Assembly: GCA_008923315.1 (NCBI GenBank)
Contig: WBSF01000008.1
Span: 310,001 to 374,000, forward strand
Direction of reading: 5' to 3'
From: Betaproteobacteria bacterium SCN1
GTDB taxonomy: Bacteria > Pseudomonadota > Gammaproteobacteria > Burkholderiales > Thiobacillaceae
Length of the DNA: 64,000 bases
Shown here: in pieces, positions 1-8,692 of the stretch
Layout of the letters: each line of letters starts with the position of its first letter
How positions within the stretch are numbered: the first letter of the stretch is position 1
Position numbers and translations under genes: made by a program
The notes under the pieces: generated by a model
Told to the model about the DNA's origin: nothing
The model's database searches: none
Seen by the model: only the letters and a program-made list of their open reading frames with translations

Positions 1-300
1 GTCACGAAGCAGGGGCAGGCCCTGGCCAATGCCTTTCTCGCCGGCATCGGATCCGGCATCGGCACGGCTTTCAAACAGAACGCCACGACTACATCGGTCT
101 CTCCGCTGGGTTCCACGTCGACCATCGCCGACGGCAAGGAACTGCAGGCAGGACTCGCGGAGGGCGTCGGGAGTGCGATGCAGCAGCTCTCGAAGTATTA
201 CATCAAGTTGGCGGAACAGATTTTTCCCGTGATCGAAGTCGATGGCGGCCGCGTGGCCGACGTGATTCTGACGCGCGGAATCAGTATCGAAAGGCGTTAG
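1..300 (+). CDS. traB: TraB, C-terminal 99 residues (partial)
   Basis: The reading frame is open from the first base to a TAG at 298-300, so the gene begins outside the window. The visible part has a glycine-rich segment followed by a tail containing the phrases YIKLAEQIFPVIE and GGRVADVILTRG. That tail is what I recognise as the C-terminus of F-type TraB, the VirB10-like inner-to-outer membrane scaffold of the secretion channel. It is the first of a tightly packed plus-strand tra operon; dsbC starts three bases after its stop. The call rests on the tail plus the gene order. Confidence 0.85.
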   Translation, partial: VTKQGQALANAFLAGIGSGIGTAFKQNATTTSVSPLGSTSTIADGKELQAGLAEGVGSAMQQLSKYYIKLAEQIFPVIEVDGGRVADVILTRGISIERR

Positions 301-303
301 ACC

Positions 304-1095
304 ATGACCCAAAAATTACTCTTCTCCGCGCTCGCTGCGCTTCTGTTCGCGCATGGCGCTGCCCTGGCCCAAACGCCCGGCAACACCGGCTCGGCTGCCA
401 CGGGTCGGGATCCGGAGCTGATCGCCGTCCAGAAGAATCTCCGGCTCATGTATCCCAAGACCCGTTTCGACCGGGTCAGACCCACACCACTCCCCGGTGT
501 TTATGAAGTGGTGATGGGGCGCAATGTGGCCTTCGTGGAGGGATCGGGGCGGTACTTCATCTTTGGCCGTCTGTTCGACATGGAGGCCCAGGAAGACATC
601 ACGTCCGTGCCGGAAGGCGGCGTTCCGCGTACTGCCGCCACGGTCGATTTCGGACTGCTCCCGCTCGACAGCGCAATCAGGACCGTCAAGGGCAAGGGGT
701 CGCGCGTGCTCGCAGTGTTCTCCGATCCCGATTGTCCGTACTGCAAGAAGCTGGAGCAAGCGCTGGAAAAGGTGGACGACGTGACGGTCTACACCTTCCT
801 GATGCCTCTGGAGCAGTTACATCCAGAGGCACGTGCCAAGGCCGATGGGGTTTGGTGCGCCAACGACCGTGCTGCAGCCTGGAAAGCACTGATGACCACA
901 GGCAAGCAACCGCCTCCGCCGGCACGTGGGTGTGAGGCGCCGCACGCGGTCGTTATGCCGCTTGCCGAGAAGCTGGGCATTTCCGGCACCCCCTTCCTGG
1001 TTGCCGGCGATGGCCGGACCATGCCCGGCGCAGTGTCGTCTGACAGACTGGATGCCTGGCTGGATAAACAGGCAGCAACGGGAGGCGGACAATGA
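304..1095 (+). CDS. dsbC: DsbC-like periplasmic disulfide isomerase
   Basis: A 263-residue protein with a cleavable signal peptide (hydrophobic run ending near ALAQ, residue 23) and a thioredoxin-fold domain carrying the redox motif CPYC near residues 145-148, followed by KKLEQ. An N-terminal dimerisation-like region (residues about 30-110) precedes the thioredoxin fold, as in DsbC/DsbG. It probably reshuffles disulfides of cysteine-rich transfer proteins such as TraU, TraH and the TraN-like pair encoded downstream. It overlaps traV by four bases (ATGA), which suggests translational coupling. A DsbC inside the tra operon is known from SXT/R391-type elements. Confidence 0.92.
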   Translation: MTQKLLFSALAALLFAHGAALAQTPGNTGSAATGRDPELIAVQKNLRLMYPKTRFDRVRPTPLPGVYEVVMGRNVAFVEGSGRYFIFGRLFDMEAQEDITSVPEGGVPRTAATVDFGLLPLDSAIRTVKGKGSRVLAVFSDPDCPYCKKLEQALEKVDDVTVYTFLMPLEQLHPEARAKADGVWCANDRAAAWKALMTTGKQPPPPARGCEAPHAVVMPLAEKLGISGTPFLVAGDGRTMPGAVSSDRLDAWLDKQAATGGGQ

Positions 1096-1646
1096 AAACA
1101 GCCACCTTGTTGTGCGGTGCCGCAATCGTCGCCGGCCTGGCGGGCTGCACATCCATCACCGGACTGTCCGGCAGCAAGTCGGAACTGGCGTGCAAGGCCC
1201 CTGAAGGCGTGACCTGTACATCCGTTTCGGGGATCTACGCGAATTCTCTGGAAGGCAATCTGCCGGGGCAACAGCGGTCGGCTGCTGCAGGAGCGCCAGT
1301 CGAAACCAAATCCGGCCCTACGACTACAAAATCGGGTGGCTCTGCCGATGCCGCAGTCTTCTCGCCTCGCGATCTCACAACCCCGAACAGCGGCGACCCC
1401 ATTCGCCTTGCGCCGCTCGTGCTGCGTGTATGGATAGCCCCGTGGGAAGACATGGATGGCGATCTGCACGATCAGCACTACGTCTATACCGTGCTTAACC
1501 GGGGCAAATGGCTCATCGAGGCCAACAGGCAGACGATACGCGACCGCTTCAAGCCGGTGTATCCCCTTGCGGGCAAGGAGGAAAGCAGTGACAAGCCTGT
1601 ACCGGATCGCAACCCGACGCTTCCTTCTTCTGGCGGTAAACCATGA
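1092..1646 (+). CDS. traV: TraV outer-membrane lipoprotein of the T4SS core
   Basis: A 184-residue protein beginning with a lipoprotein signal peptide; the lipobox LAGC places the lipidated cysteine near residue 19. TraV is the VirB7-like lipoprotein that, with TraK and TraB, forms the outer-membrane core of F-type channels. The middle part is serine/threonine rich and low in complexity. The C-terminal part has the phrase LRVWIAPWEDMDGDLHD, which matches my memory of TraV. Both ends overlap neighbours by four bases. Confidence 0.88.
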   Translation: MKTATLLCGAAIVAGLAGCTSITGLSGSKSELACKAPEGVTCTSVSGIYANSLEGNLPGQQRSAAAGAPVETKSGPTTTKSGGSADAAVFSPRDLTTPNSGDPIRLAPLVLRVWIAPWEDMDGDLHDQHYVYTVLNRGKWLIEANRQTIRDRFKPVYPLAGKEESSDKPVPDRNPTLPSSGGKP

Positions 1647-4216
1647 GCAACGCCGGATTCGCACCGCTGAGTGCCCTGCGTGAGATGTTCACGCGGGAGG
1701 ACGCGGTTGCAGGACTGCCTGAACAGGAACAGGCCCACTTCACGTCGAGTCAGGAATACAACCGGTTTTCCGATCTGCTGCCCTGGACGGCATATTGGGA
1801 AACCGAGCAGCTTTTCGCGATCGAGGGCGAGAAGGAAGGCAGCATCGAGGCGATCGGGTACGCCATCGAGATGAATCCACAGACCGGCGCGGGCGAAGAC
1901 ATGAGCCGGCTGATCCAGGAAATCTTTCGTGACATGCCCCGCGGTGCCGGCGTACAGGTCATGCTCTGGGGCTCGCCCGACGTGCAGGCATTCCTGGAGG
2001 ATTTCCGCAGCGTCGTGAGGCTGGAGAAGCTCCAGGACGACGCGCAGCGTGCGCTCATCGCACGTATGACCGAAGAGCGCATCGCGCACTACCGGAAAGC
2101 GTCGGCCCGACCCCTGGTTTCGTCGCGGCCGAGCGTTATGCGTCAATATCGCGCGGTCATGTCGGTCGTAGTCCCGGTCAAGGATACCGAGTTCAGGACG
2201 CTGGAACGCATTCTGTCAATGCGTGAATCGCAGGTATCGAAACTCAAAACCTATTACCAGTTCCGCAAAGTCTGGAACGCCGAGGATCTGATCGACTGGG
2301 TACGGACGCTGCTTCATCCTGCCAGGCTCTCGATGTCACCCGTCGCTTACGACGACGGCCAGGCGCTTCGCTATCAGATGATCGAGCGGGACACGTCGGT
2401 ATCGGTCCAGCGCCTGGGACTGGCTGTTCAGGCGCCGACCGGCGCCTCAGTGTGTATCCGCGGTTTGTCGGCACAGAGTTATCCGAAGAAATTCGAGCTG
2501 CACGACGTGTCGCGCATGCTCGGAGATGCCGACAAAGGCTCAATGGGCTATCCCTGCCCATTTCTCATCACTCTCGGGGCCGAGATCCTCGATTACGACG
2601 AACACAAGGAGCACGTCAAGCTCAAGACCGCACGCGCCGTTCAGGTTGCGGAATCCCCCATGGGCAAGGCGCTCCCGGATACGGGAAAACGCGCCGCCGA
2701 CTGGCGGCTGCTGCAGAACGCTTACGACGAAGGCGGCGGTGCTGTACATCTTTATCATCAGGTGTTGCTGTTCGCAGAACCCGATCTGGTCGCCGAAGCC
2801 GATGAGGCTGCACGCGCAATCTGGCGCAGCATGGGTTTCGCAGTCAGCGGAGATACCTACATGCAGGTACAGGCGCTCTTGAGTTCGCTCCCGATGGCCC
2901 TGGGGCCGTCTCTGCTTCGTGACATCCGCATTTCGAAACGGTACTCGACCAAGACAACGGGCAACGCAGCCAGCATGGCGCCCGTGCTCGGCGAGTGGCG
3001 GGGCGTGGGCAGACCCGTACTGAGCTTCACCGGCCGTTCCGGCCAGTGCATCGGGGTGGATCTGTTCGCAAATCCATCAGGTAACTACAACGGTTGTGTA
3101 GTGGGCACGTCAGGCTCGGGGAAGTCAGCATTCTTGAACGAACTGGCAGAACGCTACCTGGCGATGGGCGCCAAGGTCTGGATCATCGACGTCGGCCGTT
3201 CCTACGAGAAACTGTGCCATGCCCTGGGGGGCCAGTTCATCGAATTCACCCGCGAAGCCAACGTCATCCTGAACCCCTTCACCATGGTCGAAGACCTGGA
3301 TGAAGACATGGAGATGCTCAAGCCGCTGATCGCGCAGATGATCTCTCCCAGCCGGCCCCTTTCGGATTACGAGCTGTCCCAAATCGAACTTGCGCTCCGC
3401 GGACTATGGGACGATCGGGGGCCGAATTCGACTATCGACATGCTGGCCGAACGGCTGAAGCTGGCGTGCCACGATGGCGGTACGCTAGAAGCCGGAGAGG
3501 CGGAGGCCTGCGATCCCAGGATCCGCGATCTCGCTGTCCAGCTCACCAGCTATACCTCGCTGGGCAGCTACGGCCGTTATTTCGAAGGTCAGCACACGGT
3601 CAACTTCAACTCCAACCTGGTCGTGCTCGAACTGGAAGAGCTGAAGTCGCGTAAGGATCTGCAAGCGGTCGCGCTCTTTATCCTGATGTATCGCATCACC
3701 CAGGAGATGTACCTCGCGCCACGCGACCAGCCCAAGATCGTCATCGTGGATGAAGCATGGGATCTGCTGGTGGGTGGTCAGACCGCTAAATTCCTTGAGG
3801 CTGGCTATCGTCGTGCGCGTAAACACGGTGGCGCCTTCCTGACCGGCACACAAGGTATCAATGACTACTATCGAAGCCCAGCGAGCCAGGCCGCGCTCGA
3901 AAACGCGGATTGGCTGTTCATGCTGCGCCAGAAGCAGGAATCCATCGCGAAGCTCGAAGAGAAGCTCGCGTTCACGCCACACATGGCGCATCTGGTCAGC
4001 AGTCTGCGTACCGAACAGGGTAGTTTTTCGGAAGTCTTCGTGTCGTGCGGCCAAGCAGGCTACGGCGTCGGGATGCTGCTCCTCGATCCCTACTCGCAGC
4101 TTATGGGCTCGGCGAATGCTCGCGACTTCTCGGCAGTCAATGCGAAGCGCACCGAAGGCCTGTCAATGGCCGATGCTGTCGACGCAGTCTTGCGTGACAG
4201 GAGGGCAGCAAGATGA
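1643..4216 (+). CDS. traC: TraC conjugative ATPase (VirB4 family)
   Basis: 857 residues, the normal size for F-type TraC. Walker A reads GTSGSGKS at about residues 488-495 and Walker B reads IVIVDEAWD at about 699-707; later text such as GTQGINDYY fits the RecA-like core. The N-terminal 400 residues are the VirB4/TraC-specific domain. TraC is the cytoplasmic ATPase that drives pilus assembly at the inner membrane. The start overlaps the traV stop and the stop overlaps trbI, so expression is coupled. No key residue is missing. Confidence 0.97.
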   Translation: MSNAGFAPLSALREMFTREDAVAGLPEQEQAHFTSSQEYNRFSDLLPWTAYWETEQLFAIEGEKEGSIEAIGYAIEMNPQTGAGEDMSRLIQEIFRDMPRGAGVQVMLWGSPDVQAFLEDFRSVVRLEKLQDDAQRALIARMTEERIAHYRKASARPLVSSRPSVMRQYRAVMSVVVPVKDTEFRTLERILSMRESQVSKLKTYYQFRKVWNAEDLIDWVRTLLHPARLSMSPVAYDDGQALRYQMIERDTSVSVQRLGLAVQAPTGASVCIRGLSAQSYPKKFELHDVSRMLGDADKGSMGYPCPFLITLGAEILDYDEHKEHVKLKTARAVQVAESPMGKALPDTGKRAADWRLLQNAYDEGGGAVHLYHQVLLFAEPDLVAEADEAARAIWRSMGFAVSGDTYMQVQALLSSLPMALGPSLLRDIRISKRYSTKTTGNAASMAPVLGEWRGVGRPVLSFTGRSGQCIGVDLFANPSGNYNGCVVGTSGSGKSAFLNELAERYLAMGAKVWIIDVGRSYEKLCHALGGQFIEFTREANVILNPFTMVEDLDEDMEMLKPLIAQMISPSRPLSDYELSQIELALRGLWDDRGPNSTIDMLAERLKLACHDGGTLEAGEAEACDPRIRDLAVQLTSYTSLGSYGRYFEGQHTVNFNSNLVVLELEELKSRKDLQAVALFILMYRITQEMYLAPRDQPKIVIVDEAWDLLVGGQTAKFLEAGYRRARKHGGAFLTGTQGINDYYRSPASQAALENADWLFMLRQKQESIAKLEEKLAFTPHMAHLVSSLRTEQGSFSEVFVSCGQAGYGVGMLLLDPYSQLMGSANARDFSAVNAKRTEGLSMADAVDAVLRDRRAAR

Positions 4217-4656
4217 CGGAAAGCCTCAAGGATGTGACCACTGAATCGGGTGATCGGGAAGAGCCACTTGGCGATGCAGGTTTCGTGACCGGTCGATTGG
4301 CTGTTTCGGCACTGGTGCTCAGCGTAGTAGCCCTGATGGCAGTTTCCGTTCTTGCCTGGATGGTATGGCACGCTCGCGTGCCATCGTTCTCGACTGTGGA
4401 CATCGCCGATGTCGTGAAGGAGAAGGAAGCGCAGTTCACGGCGCTACTTTCCAAACCTTCAGTCAGCGATGCGGACCGGCAGGCCGCCTACCTTCTGGTT
4501 CAGAAACTCGGACCGGAGATCGAACAGGCTGTGGCACGAATTCAGCGCGAATGCAGCTGCACCCTCCTCGTGAAATCCGCTGTGGTAGCCGGAGCGTCTT
4601 CCGATCTCACGCCCCGGCTAAGAGAACTCCTGGGTATGCAGGGAGGAACACGATGA
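4213..4656 (+). CDS. trbI: TrbI-like pilus assembly protein
   Basis: 147 residues with one transmembrane segment at about residues 33-55, then a periplasmic helical domain. The phrases VVKEKEAQFTALL and CSCTLLVKSAVV resemble F-type TrbI (not the VirB10-like TrbI of P-type systems). TrbI affects pilus extension or retraction in F. It sits between TraC and the S26 peptidase, as in related elements, and overlaps both by four bases. Confidence 0.8.
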   Translation: MTESLKDVTTESGDREEPLGDAGFVTGRLAVSALVLSVVALMAVSVLAWMVWHARVPSFSTVDIADVVKEKEAQFTALLSKPSVSDADRQAAYLLVQKLGPEIEQAVARIQRECSCTLLVKSAVVAGASSDLTPRLRELLGMQGGTR

Positions 4657-5198
4657 ACAGCATTTCACGTTTCACGGATCTGGATGCGCTACGGACACGA
4701 TGGGCCATCTATTGGGACACGGTCATGGTGCCCCACTACCGGCGCTACTGGATGCTCTGGGTTGCGCTGCTCGCAGGCATCGTCGGTTTCAATGCCAATT
4801 TCACGCTGGCCATCAACGTATCCGAAAGCCTTCCCGATCACGTCTATCTGGTGGTGAAGGGTGAAACGGTTCCGAAGCGGGGCGAATACGTCGCCTTTCG
4901 GTGGGCAGGCGGTGGCGGCTACCCGGCAGGGCTCAGTTTCGTAAAGCAGGTCCGTGGCCTACCTGGCGACCGGGTCGAGATTACGGACCGGAATTTCTTC
5001 GTGAACGGCGAATTCGTCGGCCTCGCCAAGGAACGGTCGAAGAAAGGCCAACCGCTGGCACTCGGGCCGGCCGGAATCATCCCGCCGGGCCATTTCTATG
5101 CTTACGCGCCGCACAAGGATTCGCTCGATTCGCGCTACGCCATCACCGGCTGGGTATCGATGGCCAATGTGAGCGGCCGGGCAATCCCGATCTTTTGA
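4653..5198 (+). CDS. traF: S26-family conjugative signal peptidase (TraF/TrhF type)
   Basis: 181 residues starting at the ATG overlapping the trbI stop; frame-compatible codons further upstream lie inside trbI and are rejected. One N-terminal membrane segment (about residues 28-48) is followed by the S26 catalytic domain. The serine is in NVSESLPDHVYLV and the general-base lysine in SFVKQVRGLPGDRV, with the typical PGD motif just after. Peptidases of this group mature conjugative pilin or related proteins. It differs from the thioredoxin-like TraF encoded near 12.3 kb; both carry the traF name in the literature. Confidence 0.92.
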   Translation: MNSISRFTDLDALRTRWAIYWDTVMVPHYRRYWMLWVALLAGIVGFNANFTLAINVSESLPDHVYLVVKGETVPKRGEYVAFRWAGGGGYPAGLSFVKQVRGLPGDRVEITDRNFFVNGEFVGLAKERSKKGQPLALGPAGIIPPGHFYAYAPHKDSLDSRYAITGWVSMANVSGRAIPIF

Positions 5199-5220
5199 GT
5201 TCATCGACAAGGAGCATCCA

Positions 5221-5634
5221 ATGAACATTCGCCGTTCAGTTCTGCCGCTCGCCGCACTGCTCGTGCTTTCCAGCCAGGCAGGCGCCGCCGACAACGCCGC
5301 CATCCAGGAATGGGCACGGCAGAAAGCGGGACCGAATACGCGGCTGTTACCGGAAATCCAGCAAAAGACCGCAGACGCGCAGTCCGGTAGCGCACTGCCG
5401 ATCCAGGCCGGCAACATAGTATCCGCGCAGACTCCGACTGCTGCGCCAGCTGGAGCCCCAAAGCGGGCCACGGTCTGTAATTCCAGCGGCCGGCTCGGCG
5501 ACAACACCGTGTTCTATTGCGGTGCGTTCGGAAACGAGCGGATCACGGTTCAATCCCTGTCTGCCAGGGGCTGGCGCATCGTCTCGGTGTGGCCATGGCG
5601 CGATGAACTCCAGCTGCTTGCGGAAGAGCGCTAA
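5221..5634 (+). CDS. Secreted protein of unknown function in the tra operon
   Basis: 137 residues with a clear signal peptide (MNIRRS, hydrophobic core, cleavage near AGAA). The mature protein is polar and short. Its C-terminal half has two cysteines about 15 residues apart (VCNSSG and VFYCGAFG) that could form one disulfide, then a tryptophan-rich end (GWRIVSVWPW). A good ribosome site (AAGGAG) stands just before the start. I do not recognise the family. It lies between the S26 peptidase and traW and so probably acts in the periplasm during pilus assembly. Confidence 0.75.
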   Translation: MNIRRSVLPLAALLVLSSQAGAADNAAIQEWARQKAGPNTRLLPEIQQKTADAQSGSALPIQAGNIVSAQTPTAAPAGAPKRATVCNSSGRLGDNTVFYCGAFGNERITVQSLSARGWRIVSVWPWRDELQLLAEER

Positions 5635-5638
5635 GAGA

Positions 5639-6262
5639 ATGGTGAAGACGGCCGTACAGATCCTGATCTGCGGTGTGCTGGTCGGACAGGCCTGCGCACA
5701 GGACGCGCTCGGCCCAACCTACCCCATACGGGAGCCCGATCTTCTGGAAGACATTCAGGCCCGCCTGAAATCTCTGGAAAGCAGTGGCCGGCTCAAGGTG
5801 CTCCAACAGGAAGCCCTCAAGCGTTCCCAATCCAGCATCGAACGACCGGATCCGGTCAAGAGTGTTGTGCGTACCGTCACGCCCGGCACCCACTACGTGG
5901 ATCCGTCATGGCGTGTGCCGCGCGATATCACCACACCCAGCGGCGAGCTGATCGCACGCGCCGGGGATATCGTCAACCCGCTCGACTATGTCCCCCTGTC
6001 GAATCACCTGTTGTTCTTCGACCAGCGTGATGCGGCCCAGGTACGCAAAGCCGCCGCCATCCTGAAGCACTACGACGGCAAGGTGAAGCCGATTCTCGTG
6101 GCCGGCGAGCCGCTCAAGCTGACACGACAGTGGAAACAGCAGGTGTATTTCGATCAGGGCGGCTATCTGGTTCGCCGCTTTGGCATTCGGCAAGTACCGG
6201 CTCTGGTTTCTCAGGACGTGGCCATGAAGCGCCTCCGGGTCGACGAATTGAAGGCCGATTGA
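5639..6262 (+). CDS. traW: TraW pilus assembly protein
   Basis: 207 residues from the ATG at 5639, five bases after the preceding stop; an in-frame start further upstream lies inside the previous gene and is less likely. It has a signal peptide ending near ACAQ and a mature region with VPRDITTPSG, then a C-terminal thioredoxin-like segment with KPILVAGEP and RRFGIRQVPALV. These features are typical of F-type TraW, which works with TrbC and TraU in pilus assembly in the periplasm. Confidence 0.9.
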   Translation: MVKTAVQILICGVLVGQACAQDALGPTYPIREPDLLEDIQARLKSLESSGRLKVLQQEALKRSQSSIERPDPVKSVVRTVTPGTHYVDPSWRVPRDITTPSGELIARAGDIVNPLDYVPLSNHLLFFDQRDAAQVRKAAAILKHYDGKVKPILVAGEPLKLTRQWKQQVYFDQGGYLVRRFGIRQVPALVSQDVAMKRLRVDELKAD

Positions 6263-7000
6263 ATGAAGGAGACCCCCCGGATGAATCTTGATGGCGCGGA
6301 GCTGGATATTCTCGATTGGGCCATGCGGCATCGCCCGCACTGGGCGAAAACGGCGATCGACGCCTGGGACGAGAACCGCCTGCAGGCCCTGATGCCGTTC
6401 GTCCGCAGCCACTACTGGAGCGATCGGCATTCGGTCAATGTGTTTTCCGTAGTGGGCACGGCCCACCCCGACTATGCCGGGCTGACCTGGGAACAGTTCC
6501 TCCGGACAGGCAAACGCATGTCGGCGAATCAGGCGCTTCTGCGCTCCAACCCGGCGTATTACTTCGATACAGGGGTCAAGCATCCCTCCATGCTCTACAT
6601 CTCGCTGAACGGGAAGCACTGGTACGTGAATGGGGACGGAAATCATCGTACCTGCCTCGCGCGCTTCCATTTCTCCAGACCCAACGCTCAGGGATTCGGG
6701 ACCCAGACCATGGTCCACGGCGTGACAGTGGACGATTACCGGGTCGACTGGAAACTGTACGACGTGTTTCTGAAACTCAAGGAAGCGGTACGCCTTCGGA
6801 AGGAAGGCGAGGCCGTTGAAGGGTATCGCTATCACACGGGCCGCGAGGATGGCCCTGCCTGGAAGATCGATCGCTACGACCCCCAGCTCCGCTTTATCGA
6901 TAGCCGGGGCCGGGAGCACCTGCTCGATCACGATGGGGCGCGTGAAAGACTGGCGCGCCTCGGTAAGCCGATCAAGGATCTTCTCCGGTGGCTGAAGTGA
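6263..7000 (+). CDS. Inserted gene of unknown function, faintly ParB-nuclease-like
   Basis: 245 residues starting immediately after the traW stop and overlapping traU by 13 bases. No signal peptide or membrane segment is seen, which is unusual here because nearly all neighbours are exported. The phrase GDGNHRTCLARF resembles the GxHR-type motif of ParB/Srx-like nuclease folds; that is a weak motif-level observation only. The C-terminus is charged with a run of short positive helices. I do not recognise the family. It may be a cytoplasmic regulator or DNA-acting factor co-transcribed with the transfer genes. An internal ATG at 6281 is an alternative start. Confidence 0.75.
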   Translation: MKETPRMNLDGAELDILDWAMRHRPHWAKTAIDAWDENRLQALMPFVRSHYWSDRHSVNVFSVVGTAHPDYAGLTWEQFLRTGKRMSANQALLRSNPAYYFDTGVKHPSMLYISLNGKHWYVNGDGNHRTCLARFHFSRPNAQGFGTQTMVHGVTVDDYRVDWKLYDVFLKLKEAVRLRKEGEAVEGYRYHTGREDGPAWKIDRYDPQLRFIDSRGREHLLDHDGARERLARLGKPIKDLLRWLK

Positions 7001-8001
7001 AGTATCCCTGGCTCGCCTTCGCTTTCATCATTCTGGCGCTAACAGGATTGATGAAGCCTGCGCACGCACTCGGCTCGTGTGAAGGGAAATTCTTCAATCC
7101 CATTACCGATGTCTGCTGGTCGTGCATCTTTCCCATGACGATCGGCGGGGTGTCGGTGATGAGCTTCGATCAGGAAGACTTCGACAGCGGTGTAGACAAT
7201 CCCCTCTGCGCCTGCTCGAACCCACCCAAGATCGGCCTGGCTATCAGCTTCTGGGAGCCTGCACGCATCGTAGAAGCTGTCCGGACGCCCTACTGCTTTC
7301 CCTCTTTGGGCGGCATCAAGATCGATCCCGGTATCTCGGCACCGGCACACGTGCAGAAGCGCGGCGGCAAGAGCTTCTACCAAGCGCACTTCTACATGAG
7401 CCCCCTGCTCTTCTGGCTGGAAGTCATCATGGACAACCCCTGCCTCGAACAGGGCGTGTTTGACCTGGCATATTTCACGGAACTGGATCCGCTGTGGGCG
7501 GATTCCGAATTGAGCTTCATCCTGAACCCGGACGCGGTTCTGTTCGCGAATCCGCTGGCCCAGGCCGCTTGTTCGGCGGATTGCGTGGCGGCGACCTCAG
7601 GCTTTCCCCTAAACGAACTGTTCTGGTGTGCCGGCTGCCAGGGGTCGATGTATCCGCTCGACGGATGGGTCGGTAACCACGTCGGCGGGGTGCAGGCCTC
7701 GACGCTGATCGCGCAGCGTCTGACAAACAAGATGCATCGCGAAATGCTGATATGGGGTGCGCACGGCAAATCGGGACAGTGCGGCCACTACCCGATCCCC
7801 CTCATGGACAAGCGCGCGTACAAAACGCAGATGGTGTACCCGATCCCGAATACCAAGAAGGAAGACGGCCGTTGCTGTTCGACGATGGGTAGAACGACCG
7901 TCATTTCCGGCGCCGGCAAGGAGTTCCCATACAAGGGCGAGGACTTCGCTTACATGCTCTTCCGCAAACGCGACTGCTGCCAGGGGGCCGTGGGGTTCTG
8001 A
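6988..8001 (+). CDS. traU: TraU, cysteine-rich periplasmic pilus assembly protein
   Basis: 337 residues from a GTG at 6988 (a second GTG at 6997 is possible). Signal peptide ending near AHALG, then a cysteine-rich mature protein with characteristic TraU text: CWSCIFPMTIGG, FWEPARIVEAVRTPYCFP, and CCQGAVGF at the C-terminus. Many cysteines come in close pairs, which explains why DsbC and a thioredoxin-like TraF share the operon. TraU is needed for DNA transfer in F. The start lies inside the end of the preceding gene. Confidence 0.95.
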   Translation: MAEVKYPWLAFAFIILALTGLMKPAHALGSCEGKFFNPITDVCWSCIFPMTIGGVSVMSFDQEDFDSGVDNPLCACSNPPKIGLAISFWEPARIVEAVRTPYCFPSLGGIKIDPGISAPAHVQKRGGKSFYQAHFYMSPLLFWLEVIMDNPCLEQGVFDLAYFTELDPLWADSELSFILNPDAVLFANPLAQAACSADCVAATSGFPLNELFWCAGCQGSMYPLDGWVGNHVGGVQASTLIAQRLTNKMHREMLIWGAHGKSGQCGHYPIPLMDKRAYKTQMVYPIPNTKKEDGRCCSTMGRTTVISGAGKEFPYKGEDFAYMLFRKRDCCQGAVGF

Positions 8002-8002
8002 C

Positions 8003-8692
8003 ATGCTGAAAATCTTCTCCATTGCTTCGTCAATACTGTTCTGGAGCCTTGTTCAGCCTGCCCAGGCGACATCTCCCGTCCCTTCCCTGCCGGATATCCG
8101 GGGCAACGGGATGGACGAAGCCACCCGCGGCCGCTCCGGCCAGGCTCTGGACGCGGCTGCCGCCAAAGCCCGCAACGGTGCTGTTCGTGCGCTTCCCAAT
8201 ATCCGCGTCCCGTCCTCGGGCGTCGATATCGGGCAGATCGCAGCCCGATATGGGCAGGCCAAGGGGGCAGTTGACGAACGTCTGATCGTCTTCGCTACTC
8301 TGGCCATGCCGAAGGAGGCTCTGCTCCGGCTGGCCCGCCAGGCAGCTCAGGCGCGTGCCGTGTTGGTGTTCCGAGGCGTCGACGGCGGGCTTGCGGGAGG
8401 CAACTGGTCTCGCGCGGTCGAGGCCTTCGAGCCGCTTGCCAAAACCGGGTCCTCGATCCAGATCCATCCCGATCTCTTCAAAAGCTACCACGTGTCTGTG
8501 GCCCCTACTTTCATCCTATCCTCCGGCAGCTCGGAGGATAGCTGTGCGAGCGACAGGACAGTCTGCGGCAACACATTGCGCAGTGAAGGCGACGTAACAC
8601 TCGACTACGTCCTGGAACGCTGGGCAGCCGGCTCCGGCGAATTGGCAGACGAAGCGCGCGCTCGGCTGGCGCTGATGGGACGAGCTCCATGA
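8003..8692 (+). CDS. trbC: TrbC pilus assembly protein (F-type)
   Basis: 229 residues starting one base after the traU stop; a longer frame running back into traU is rejected. Signal peptide ending near AQAT. The C-terminal half is a thioredoxin-like domain lacking a CxxC, with IVFATLAMPKEALLRLARQA and SYHVSVAPTFIL, which I recognise as F-type TrbC (partner of TraW). Not the pilin-like TrbC of P-type systems. It overlaps the next gene by four bases. Confidence 0.88.
   Translation: MLKIFSIASSILFWSLVQPAQATSPVPSLPDIRGNGMDEATRGRSGQALDAAAAKARNGAVRALPNIRVPSSGVDIGQIAARYGQAKGAVDERLIVFATLAMPKEALLRLARQAAQARAVLVFRGVDGGLAGGNWSRAVEAFEPLAKTGSSIQIHPDLFKSYHVSVAPTFILSSGSSEDSCASDRTVCGNTLRSEGDVTLDYVLERWAAGSGELADEARARLALMGRAP

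Noticed and set aside
4365-4652. N-terminal extension of the S26 peptidase into trbI
   Set aside because: The extension overlaps trbI in another frame, while an ATG at 4653 overlaps the trbI stop as elsewhere in the operon.
5522-5638. N-terminal extension of traW into the preceding gene
   Set aside because: The added residues do not form a signal peptide; starting at 5639 does.
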